Source: Phycisphaerales bacterium
Lineage (GTDB): Bacteria > Planctomycetota > Phycisphaerae > Sedimentisphaerales > Anaerobacaceae
Assembly (NCBI GenBank): GCA_003533825.1
Contig: DQCG01000232.1
Span: 1 to 6,530 of the forward strand
DNA: 6,530 bases
Direction: 5' to 3'
The first letter of the stretch is position 1, and the number at the start of each line of letters is the position of its first letter. The translations under genes were made by a program, and so were the position numbers. This document shows, piece after piece, positions 1 through 5,637 of this stretch. Below the pieces are notes generated by a model. It was not told where the DNA came from. It did not search any database and saw only the letters and a list, made by a program, of their open reading frames with translations.

Positions 1-340
1 GCAATCCGGGATCATCGCTGCGGCGGGGATTGAATCTTTAGAACACATGGTGGATCGGCTGGCCGAGGACCATGAAAACGCCCGACGGCTCGCCGAAGGT
101 ATAGCCGGCACTCCGGGATTATCCATCGATCTAAACAGGGTACAGACAAATATCGTATATATTGATATCGCAGACAATGGACTTACAGCCGAAGAACTTG
201 TCAAGCAACTTGCCGACAGAGGAATTAAAATCCTGCAAGTGGCACCGAAACGCCTCAGGGCGGTGACCCATTACGGCATAAGCGCAGGTGATATCGATTT
301 GGCGCTGACGGCGTTGAATGAGGTAATGGCCAGGCCGTAG
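1..340 (+). CDS. Low-specificity L-threonine aldolase, C-terminal part (5' end outside window)
   Basis: This is the 3' end of a gene whose reading frame is open from base 2, giving 112 complete residues before the TAG at 338-340. The protein is a PLP-dependent fold-type I aldolase that splits L-threonine or L-allo-threonine into glycine and acetaldehyde in the cytoplasm. The visible part matches the C-terminal small domain of the family: an alanine-rich helix (SGIIAAAGIESLEHM), then RLAEDHENARRLAEGI, then VQTNIVYIDI, and near the end the hallmark RLRAVTHYGIS (compare RLVTHLDVS in the E. coli enzyme). The arginine before this V-T-H is thought to contact the substrate carboxylate in family structures. 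The PLP-binding lysine lies upstream and cannot be seen. The gene converges on the exported-protein gene that ends at 403, with only a hairpin between them. I see no frameshift or truncation at the 3' end. A related PLP enzyme is possible, but the motifs fit threonine aldolase well. Confidence 0.88.
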   Translation, partial: QSGIIAAAGIESLEHMVDRLAEDHENARRLAEGIAGTPGLSIDLNRVQTNIVYIDIADNGLTAEELVKQLADRGIKILQVAPKRLRAVTHYGISAGDIDLALTALNEVMARP

Positions 341-355
341 CTGTGGAGAAACAAT

Positions 356-390
356 CGGGGCCTATACCGAATCAATCAATACAGGCCCCG
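356..390. terminator. Bidirectional intrinsic terminator between convergent genes
   Basis: CGGGGCCT (356-363) and AGGCCCCG (383-390) form a perfect GC-rich 8-bp stem with a 19-base loop, extended by a T355-A391 pair. It lies 15 bases after the stop of the threonine aldolase gene and 12 bases after the stop of the opposing gene. On the minus strand the stem is followed by ATTGTTTCTCC, on the plus strand by AAATCTTGTTATTT. Both tails are only moderately T-rich. The position between two convergent stops supports a shared terminator. Confidence 0.7.
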
Positions 391-402
391 AAATCTTGTT
401 AT

Positions 403-1140
403 TTATGATCCGGCCGGGCGTAAAATAATCTGGTCAATGTATATGTGATCTCTGTCATCGCCACCCTGGCCTGAATCGGTGCCGTCACCTAAGCCAATAG
501 TGATTTTTTTTACGGAGGTCAAATCCACACCCTCATCACTAAACTGCACAAGAGCAATAGGCCACTGACGCCATGAGTCGGACTGACACGCATGGGTGAA
601 TGTCTCGACCCTGAAGCTCTGGCCGGCAGCATCCTCCAGCGTCAAATACATCAGATGCTCGGCGTTTTCATGTTCACCAACGAATGACAGCAATAACTCA
701 CCAACACCTTGAGCCGTCCAATCCTGTGCACTGTCAAATGTCCGCATTATCTCGGTAAAGTAAGGATCATACTGGTTCTGGAATTCAAACAGCATGGCTT
801 GGTTCTCGCCGCTAGCCAGAAGAACATACTCGACTCCCGGCTCTTCAATGTTGTCGACCCACGCGATCCTTACTTCTTCATCGCTGCTGTATGATTCGAA
901 ATCATCCACAACCAAATAATTCGCTGCCGTAAAGGTCCACGTGTGGCCTGTCACCGTGCCGTTGGCTCCTACTTGATCGACTCTCCACTCATACGTCTGG
1001 CCTAATTCGAGATTGCCGGGCGTGTAGGTGGTTCCCGATGGGGCGGGATCGACCTTTTCCATCGCTCCGGGCTTGCCTATCCACAGTTCGCGGCCGGTCG
1101 CAAATTCCGCCTCTACCCAGCTCAGGCTCGTATCGATCGG
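403..1140 (-). CDS. Exported FN3-like/VVDDFESY-domain protein, C-terminal part after frameshift
   Basis: This is the downstream part of the gene that starts at 2011, in a different frame. It has no ribosome binding site of its own. The frame is open back to an ATG at 1296, but the codons from 1296 to about 1141 overlap the N-terminal frame and make no family-like protein, so homology begins at the junction with PIDTSLSW. The 245 residues first complete a fibronectin type III-like/Ig-like module (LELGQTYEWRVDQV, then GHTWTFTAANY), a pattern that follows NPSP-xxGAxDVP in many planctomycete exported proteins. A second module starts at LVVDDFESYSSDEE and ends in RDHIYIDQIILRPAGS. It looks like a carbohydrate-binding or LamG-type beta-sandwich often seen at the C-terminus of such proteins. 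I see no sorting signal or anchor at the end. Binding of polysaccharide outside the cell is inferred only. Confidence 0.72.
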   Translation of the reverse strand, partial: PIDTSLSWVEAEFATGRELWIGKPGAMEKVDPAPSGTTYTPGNLELGQTYEWRVDQVGANGTVTGHTWTFTAANYLVVDDFESYSSDEEVRIAWVDNIEEPGVEYVLLASGENQAMLFEFQNQYDPYFTEIMRTFDSAQDWTAQGVGELLLSFVGEHENAEHLMYLTLEDAAGQSFRVETFTHACQSDSWRQWPIALVQFSDEGVDLTSVKKITIGLGDGTDSGQGGDDRDHIYIDQIILRPAGS

Positions 1141-2011
1141 ACACATCAATCGCCCCATTGGCGGGGCTGGGATTGACCGCCGCCGGACCATCGGAAGCAG
1201 AAAAGATATCGTCGAAGGTGCAATGATAACCGACCGGTTCTTCGTTTTCATTCTGTGCGAATATTCCGCTTGCACCGCTCGTAAAGACTTCATCATTCAC
1301 GGCCTCATCTTCCCACGGATCGTTACCGTTCGTATCCACCATTGTTGCCGTCCTGGCGACGAGCGGTCCGCCTTTGTACTCATAAATACTGGCGGTAACG
1401 TACACAGGTCCGGAGCCGACAACATCCATCTCGGCATAATAACTCCGGGCGTGATTAAGCCCCGGCACAACAATATCCAACCCCAACTCTCCTTCATTTC
1501 TCATGATGTTTTGCATCATGATGACCTTCTCGATGTCGATTCGCAGGTTGGCCGGTCCGTCTTCCCAATTTATGTGCATAACATAGGTCTGGGCAGCAAC
1601 AAAACCGGGAGCCACACCGGTCAATGAGCCATCCGGGTCAACGAAGTATTCCGTGCGAGCAACGAGGCCGCAGTAGCGCCATGAGGCATCTCCGGTGACA
1701 TTGACAACTGCGCCAATCCGGACATCGGTAAAAACCTCGTCGGTCCCGAAAGCTGCGCCGAAAGCCGAGCCGCCGACACCCGCCGAGCTTGTCTCATCCA
1801 GACTCAGATATTTGTTGCCGTTCGGGTCGGTCACGATGGTATTCGTGAACGTTTTGGTCATGTCGGGAAAACACTCGAATTGCCATGTTGCCAGATCAAG
1901 CTCGTCGCCGTCGAATGTTTCCAGCCAGTTAGCCTGTGTGGTGCTGCTCACGAGCACAATTATTCCCACGAGCACACAGATTGTTACTAAACTTCGCAAT
2001 TCTTTGAACAT
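989..2011 (-). CDS. Exported LamG/concanavalin-like protein, N-terminal part before frameshift
   Basis: The start is the ATG at 2009-2011, chosen because GAAGGAGG lies 6 bases upstream and because residues 1-27 form a clear signal peptide (basic MFKELR, hydrophobic core VTICVLVGIIVLV, likely cleavage after TTQA). Residues 28-275 look like a jelly-roll beta-sandwich: NWLETFDGDELDLATWQ at the start, repeated short beta strands, and YHCTFDDIFSA at the end, the usual closing strand of LamG/concanavalin A-like domains in Planctomycetota. Residues 279-290 are PSPANGAIDV, the opening of an FN3-like module. From about residue 291 the frame leaves the family pattern and runs through nonsense (DRYEPELGRGG...) to a stop at 989. 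Joining it to the frame ending at 403 gives a protein of about 535 residues. The true state is therefore either a broken gene or a one-base sequencing error. The function is not recognised beyond likely extracellular ligand binding. Confidence 0.75.
   Translation of the reverse strand: MFKELRSLVTICVLVGIIVLVSSTTQANWLETFDGDELDLATWQFECFPDMTKTFTNTIVTDPNGNKYLSLDETSSAGVGGSAFGAAFGTDEVFTDVRIGAVVNVTGDASWRYCGLVARTEYFVDPDGSLTGVAPGFVAAQTYVMHINWEDGPANLRIDIEKVIMMQNIMRNEGELGLDIVVPGLNHARSYYAEMDVVGSGPVYVTASIYEYKGGPLVARTATMVDTNGNDPWEDEAVNDEVFTSGASGIFAQNENEEPVGYHCTFDDIFSASDGPAAVNPSPANGAIDVSDRYEPELGRGGICDRPRTVDRQARSDGKGRSRPIGNHLHARQSRIRPDV
1138..1142 (-). other. Frameshift junction in the exported-protein gene
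   Basis: Read on the minus strand, the frame from 2011 encodes GAIDV up to GTG at 1144-1142. The next base is T (1141), followed by CCG ATC GAT ACG AGC CTG AGC TGG in the frame that ends at 403. Skipping that one T gives GAIDVPIDTSLSW, the normal motif of this module (GAxDVPxDxxLSW). Without the skip the text becomes GAIDVSDRYEPEL, which does not fit. The exact extra base could be any one within about 1138-1142. No slippery heptamer is present, so programmed frameshifting is unlikely. Confidence 0.75.
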
Positions 2012-2017
2012 AATATT

Positions 2018-2025
2018 CCTCCTTC
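2018..2025 (-). promoter_or_regulatory. Ribosome binding site of the gene starting at 2011
   Basis: GAAGGAGG on the minus strand lies 6 bases before the ATG at 2009-2011. It is the strongest Shine-Dalgarno match in the window and fixes the start of the split exported-protein gene. Confidence 0.85.
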
Positions 2026-2129
2026 AAAAAATGAGCTTTAGCTTCAAATACAGAAGTCTTTATTTCTCCTCATCAATGTCGAAACTGTACAGAATCCATC
2101 AGGTCAAAAGTTCAAAATCCCTAAGCTTC

Positions 2130-2156
2130 ATTATATATTATATACCAAATCGACAA
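2130..2156 (-). promoter_or_regulatory. Candidate sigma70-type promoter for the gene starting at 2011
   Basis: In the AT-rich gap a minus-strand TATAAT occurs at 2130-2135, and TTGTCG at 2151-2156 could serve as a -35 box with a short 15-base spacer. A second TATAAT lies at 2137-2142 but has no fitting -35. Transcription would start near 2123, leaving a leader of about 110 bases. The gap (2012-2281) shows no gene, no strong terminator hairpin after the stop at 2282, and no known riboswitch pattern. Given the AT-rich local composition, this call is tentative. Confidence 0.35.
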
Positions 2157-2281
2157 CTATTTCATTAAGAAAAACAAAATAGGCAGTTGATTTGTTATTT
2201 CCTTACTATCATCCCTGAAATCGCCTGCACCATGTTATAGTTAAGTCTTTGAAAAAGCACATCTTATCAAAGCTTTGCACC

Positions 2282-5200
2282 TTATTCTCCGAGATCCATC
2301 TTGTTGGGCAAACCGGGAGTGGGGCTCTGTTGGTAGCTCCACGAATCATTTCCGTCCGGGAACCGGCCGAAGGATACATCCTCGAACTGGCTGTCGAAAA
2401 GAATCGAGTCGATGATAGTTTTGCCGTCGCTGTCAACCAGTACAATGGTCTCGCCGCTCCTGCTGAGCTGGTAATTCGTATGGTAAACGCCCTGTGTACC
2501 ATCGTCGTCAGCGTAGAAGATGAGGTATTGGCCGGGTTCGATGCTGACTCCGGCACCAATCTGCCACTTGGTCAGGTCCTGTAATTTGTCCGTCAGGTAC
2601 ATGCCTTCGAGATCGATCGTGCCGGAGGTTCCGTTGTAAATCTCGATCCAGTCGGGGAATTCGTCCGGTTCGTCCGGATCTATGAGTGTTGTTTGATTGG
2701 AGGCCATGAATTCATTAATCACCAGCCCCTGCAACCCGACCGCGAACCGTGCTTCTGTCAGAGCGCCCCACCGGCCGGCATGGTAGGTCCGGGCTTGGGC
2801 CGTAGTGGTTTGGTCCAGGATAATCGGCGCCGAGGCGGAGCCTGCTATCGTACCGACCAGCTCAAGGTCGAAACTTATGTCCGAACTGGTTCTGCTGACC
2901 TGATGGATCTCGACGGCGATAATGTTTAAACCATCGAGAAGAATATCCGGATCGATATCGTACATGTAGAACGTCGATTCGTTGGCCCCGCCCACGGGTA
3001 CTCCAGATCCGGAGGCCCACGTCAGATAGTTGATATTGCCACCGGGCATGTTGATACGCGGGGTGGCCTCCACGTCGTTTATGTACACGACTGCGCCGTC
3101 GTCCCGCACGATTTCGAGTGACAGTTCGGTAAATTCAGAGGCATCTTCGATATAGAACACGTGCCGGAAGTAGGTTGTGGGGTATTTGTTGCTGGAACTG
3201 GTTCCGTAACTTACTACGGTAGCTTCGTCGTTGTCGCCGTAGCCTAATTGCGCGGGTCCCTGTTTCCACAGGCGGTCGCTGAAATTCAGGTGTCGCCATG
3301 AGGTACCCTGGTCCGAGCCATCGTCTTTGTATCGCCAGACCGATCCCCGGCTGATTAATGTCATGGTTGTTGTGGCGTCCTCGAAGATTGCCGCGTTCGG
3401 ATTGATACCGCCGCCCCGGAGGCGCGGATCGGACCCATCCAGTGTGTAATAGATGGTTCCCGGCGTGCCGTTACTCTGTGACATGAGCAATTCGAATCCG
3501 GGTATTATTTCTCCGCCGTGCCGGTTGAACGATATCATTGCCGTATCCGGGAACATGCCCACCGAGCGCATCTGGTTGATGACAATCTGTGTCCGGGCGG
3601 GGAAGAAAGTATTGACCATGTAATCGTTCTGGCTCTCCCAGTCGTCTTTGGTTCGCGGGGAATTTCTTTGGGCATCTCCCCATCGTGCCGACTCGGCAAT
3701 AATCGCCAGATCGATCTGGTCCGCCCGGTCCATCCAGCGCTGGATATTCGGCGCTGCCGTCAGGATTCCGCCGTTAGAGAAATACATATTCACCCGGTCG
3801 GCGAACTGCATGAGATACTCCGGATTGTCGGTGAGGCGTATATGTAGCCAGGCCGGATTAAAATGACGCCACTGCTGCCCGATGGATCGATCCGTAGGAT
3901 CGGTCAGGAGCCGGCCTTCGTTGACCCCGCCGTTGGCGCCCAGAGAGTGCTCGGCATCGTGCCGGTACCAAGTAAATCCCTCCTGCCAGACACGATTGTA
4001 AATGGCGAATACGTTGTTTGAGAAGTGGCCCCAGCAACTCACCGGCGCATCGGGGTCGCCTGTGTAGTAGGTGCAGATCATGTAATCCATAAGGTTCTCG
4101 GGATCGAGCAGTCTCTCACCTGTTAGATTATCCGGTGTTCTGACAGGCTTAAGGCCCTGTACGGCGAGGTATGCCCCGTCGGTGGCAAAGCCGTCGACCG
4201 CAGCGTCGTACAGCCGCCGATATGCATCCATATTACCGTCCGTTGCGTGCAGGGCGCGTGAGCCCGATGAGTCGTTTTTGATCACATCGTATTCTTCTTT
4301 ATCTCCGCCCATGTAAGACTCGGCGAAATCTGCATCGGCCCTTTCCTGCGTCTGATAGAGACCCCAGTAGTGTCCGTTCAGATAGAGATGGTAGTATCGG
4401 CTGCGGGTATAAGGCTGGCCCATGTCACGCTGCACGTCGCGGGAGAAGACGTCTCTAATGAGCGTATTCTGTGAGCTGCCCTGTAACGCCCAGGAGTTGT
4501 TCTGGCTGGTTCGCAGATCGATCTTGTCAAACTCGTCGTCACCCTCGCCACCGAACAGCGGGTAGCGGAGCTTTCCCTCGCCGTATTCTGTGCGAAAGAA
4601 CAGCCGAAAAGCATGCTTGGGATTACTGTTGCTTCTGCTGAATGCCCCGCGTATTCGCAGGCCGGCATCGAGCCCAAATCCCGGCATCCCGTCAGGATTG
4701 AGAAGCTCGACAGACGTGCGCCGCTCCCAGTTCGAGCCGTCGTTACGGGCATTGACGTATATGCCCGTGGACCGGTTAAAAAGATTCGCCAGATCCGTTA
4801 CCAGCGAGATTGTCGGTATATCGAGTAACGCATCCTCGATCAGGCCGGCCCACCTCGGATTGTTAACGATATCCGGGTCCATGCCGTAATCAATAACTTG
4901 GCCGTTAACACTGCCTGTAGGCCAGCCGGGCCCCGGTGCCTGGCCGTTGGGTGATTGTCTCAAGACATCGCTGATAAAGATATAGCTTTTCGTAACAACA
5001 TTTGAATTCTCGTAGCTCGGCCTGAAAGCGGCGGCCCGGATGACAGTCGTACCGCTGATTGTAAGAGGGCCTCTGTAGACGATGCCGGTATTCGATTTCG
5101 GTGTCGAGCCGTCCAGCGTGTAGCGTATCTGGGCCGCCTGCGTGGGTGTAGTGAGCGTCAACTGGAACGCCGCATCGTAGAATCCACGCTCGGCACTGAA

Positions 5201-5308
5201 CTCGACATCCTGTACGACATCGGCTCCAGCGGCACTAAGTCTGAAGCATAACATCAGAAATAAAACAGTAACTGAAGGTATTGACCCGATCCTCATCCTA
5301 AACTTCAT
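2282..5308 (-). CDS. Exported CotH-kinase-like protein with chitobiase C-terminal-like and lamin-tail domains
   Basis: The start is the ATG at 5306-5308, preceded by AGAAGGA with a 5-base gap. A second in-frame ATG (codon 5) is a weaker choice. Residues 1-29 form a signal peptide (MKFRMRIG, core SVTVLFLMLCF, likely cleavage after AAGA). Modules in order: (1) about 35-110, chitobiase/hexosaminidase C-terminal-like beta-sandwich (IRYTLDGSTP at 61-70); (2) about 160-510, CotH-like kinase domain with RIRGAFSRSNSNPKHAFRL (218-236, Lys231), GLYQTQERAD (316-325, Glu322) and WYRHDAEHSLG (447-457, Asp451), the positions where CotH proteins have their conserved Lys, Glu and DxD-type acidic motif; (3) about 592-645 and 826-857, a second chitobiase-like module (YYTLDGSDP, then ARTYHAGRWGALTEARF), split by a galactose-binding-like domain (about 650-820); (4) about 860-1000, a lamin-tail domain (LVINEFMASN, WIEIYN, PGLPN). 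B. subtilis CotH phosphorylates spore-coat proteins. The substrate here is unknown and kinase activity is unproven. Confidence 0.85.
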   Translation of the reverse strand: MKFRMRIGSIPSVTVLFLMLCFRLSAAGADVVQDVEFSAERGFYDAAFQLTLTTPTQAAQIRYTLDGSTPKSNTGIVYRGPLTISGTTVIRAAAFRPSYENSNVVTKSYIFISDVLRQSPNGQAPGPGWPTGSVNGQVIDYGMDPDIVNNPRWAGLIEDALLDIPTISLVTDLANLFNRSTGIYVNARNDGSNWERRTSVELLNPDGMPGFGLDAGLRIRGAFSRSNSNPKHAFRLFFRTEYGEGKLRYPLFGGEGDDEFDKIDLRTSQNNSWALQGSSQNTLIRDVFSRDVQRDMGQPYTRSRYYHLYLNGHYWGLYQTQERADADFAESYMGGDKEEYDVIKNDSSGSRALHATDGNMDAYRRLYDAAVDGFATDGAYLAVQGLKPVRTPDNLTGERLLDPENLMDYMICTYYTGDPDAPVSCWGHFSNNVFAIYNRVWQEGFTWYRHDAEHSLGANGGVNEGRLLTDPTDRSIGQQWRHFNPAWLHIRLTDNPEYLMQFADRVNMYFSNGGILTAAPNIQRWMDRADQIDLAIIAESARWGDAQRNSPRTKDDWESQNDYMVNTFFPARTQIVINQMRSVGMFPDTAMISFNRHGGEIIPGFELLMSQSNGTPGTIYYTLDGSDPRLRGGGINPNAAIFEDATTTMTLISRGSVWRYKDDGSDQGTSWRHLNFSDRLWKQGPAQLGYGDNDEATVVSYGTSSSNKYPTTYFRHVFYIEDASEFTELSLEIVRDDGAVVYINDVEATPRINMPGGNINYLTWASGSGVPVGGANESTFYMYDIDPDILLDGLNIIAVEIHQVSRTSSDISFDLELVGTIAGSASAPIILDQTTTAQARTYHAGRWGALTEARFAVGLQGLVINEFMASNQTTLIDPDEPDEFPDWIEIYNGTSGTIDLEGMYLTDKLQDLTKWQIGAGVSIEPGQYLIFYADDDGTQGVYHTNYQLSRSGETIVLVDSDGKTIIDSILFDSQFEDVSFGRFPDGNDSWSYQQSPTPGLPNKMDLGE

Positions 5309-5313
5309 AATTG

Positions 5314-5320
5314 TCCTTCT
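5314..5320 (-). promoter_or_regulatory. Ribosome binding site of the CotH-like gene
   Basis: AGAAGGA on the minus strand ends 5 bases before the ATG at 5306-5308. It supports that start over the in-frame ATG four codons further in. Confidence 0.65.
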
Positions 5321-5341
5321 TAACCCTTCTTTATCATTACC

Positions 5342-5376
5342 CCCACAAAGATACTGTATTATAGCATAATTGTGGG
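5342..5376. repeat. Inverted repeat bracketing the -10 box of the CotH-like gene
   Basis: CCCACAA (5342-5348) and TTGTGGG (5370-5376) are perfect 7-bp inverted arms separated by 21 bases, with the extended -10 box in the spacer. Such placement would suit a repressor site. A 7-bp pair at this spacing is expected by chance about once in a region of this size, so the evidence is positional only. Confidence 0.3.
5358..5366 (-). promoter_or_regulatory. Extended -10 promoter of the CotH-like gene
   Basis: The minus strand reads TGCTATAAT here: a perfect TATAAT preceded by the TGn of an extended -10 element. No good -35 hexamer is found 16-18 bases upstream (TCGCTT at the 17-base spacing), which is common when an extended -10 is present. 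Transcription would start near 5351, giving a leader of about 43 bases before the ATG at 5308. Confidence 0.6.
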
Positions 5377-5411
5377 CAAAAAGCGATGGCTGTACTGAGT
5401 AAAAATCAGTT

Positions 5412-5427
5412 CCTGTTTATTAACAGG
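5412..5427. repeat. Palindrome in the middle of the divergent promoter region
   Basis: CCTGTT-TATT-AACAGG is a perfect 6-bp inverted repeat with a 4-base centre. It lies about 50 bases upstream of the minus-strand -10 box and about 100 bases upstream of the plus-strand -35 box. It could be an operator for a dimeric regulator of either gene. It has no T tract after it on either strand and no gene ends nearby, so a terminator is unlikely. Confidence 0.4.
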
Positions 5428-5494
5428 CATTTACGTACAATAGCCGACCGACGGAAAGCCTCACAGACGCAGTATATATTTCGCTATATCCGGA

Positions 5495-5509
5495 TCAGCA
5501 CTCTGCTGA
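5495..5509. repeat. Palindrome next to the promoter of the propeller gene
   Basis: TCAGCA-CTC-TGCTGA is a 15-bp perfect dyad with 6-bp arms and a 3-base centre. It ends one base before TTGACA (5511-5516) and 17 bases before the better -35 box at 5527. That position would suit an activator site. The regulator is not identifiable from this window. Confidence 0.4.
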
Positions 5510-5526
5510 GTTGACAATCTGCGGAC

Positions 5527-5555
5527 TGGACAATACCATCGAGTGCTTGTATAAT
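5527..5555 (+). promoter_or_regulatory. Sigma70-type promoter of the hydrazine-synthase-alpha-like gene
   Basis: TGGACA (5527-5532), a 17-base spacer and TATAAT (5550-5555) make an almost perfect consensus promoter. Transcription would start near 5562, giving a leader of about 75 bases. A second -35-like TTGACA at 5511-5516 pairs at 17 bases only with TACCAT (5534-5539), a weaker overlapping option. An 8-bp inverted repeat, AGTGCTTG (5542-5549) and CAAGCACT (5579-5586), spans the -10 box and start point and may be a regulatory site or chance. Confidence 0.72.
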
Positions 5556-5637
5556 GGTGAAATAATCTCAATGATCATCAAGCACTGTTTTTAGGAGCAA
5601 ACAGCACGAAGAGCCTGCTTTAGCTGTTAATAGTACT

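Larger units (their letters stand above)
5309..5637. other. Divergent intergenic region without a gene
   Basis: These 329 bases separate the CotH-like gene (-) from the propeller gene (+). They hold a promoter for each side, three compact inverted repeats and the leader of the propeller gene. No ORF with a family-like product, no tRNA and no terminator is visible. AGGAG at 5593-5597 is about 40 bases from the ATG, too far to act as its ribosome binding site, and no start codon follows it at a useful distance. Confidence 0.6.

Noticed and set aside
1128..1150. Programmed ribosomal frameshifting as the cause of the split gene
   Set aside because: There is no slippery heptamer, no nearby stop in the first frame to make the ribosome pause, and no obvious downstream hairpin. 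A simple one-base change explains the data.
1028..1627. Plus-strand open frame of 199 codons
   Set aside because: It lies antisense to the exported-protein gene, which has a signal peptide, ribosome binding site and family motifs. The plus-strand product has no recognisable domain and no ribosome binding site.
1695..2168. Plus-strand open frame of 157 codons running into the intergenic gap
   Set aside because: It is antisense to the start of the exported-protein gene, then low-complexity Ser/Tyr-rich text in AT-rich DNA. It has no family motif.
2247..2272. CTTTGA...TCAAAG hairpin after the CotH-like gene as a terminator
   Set aside because: The 6-bp stem is AT-rich with a 14-base loop, and no T tract follows in the direction of transcription.
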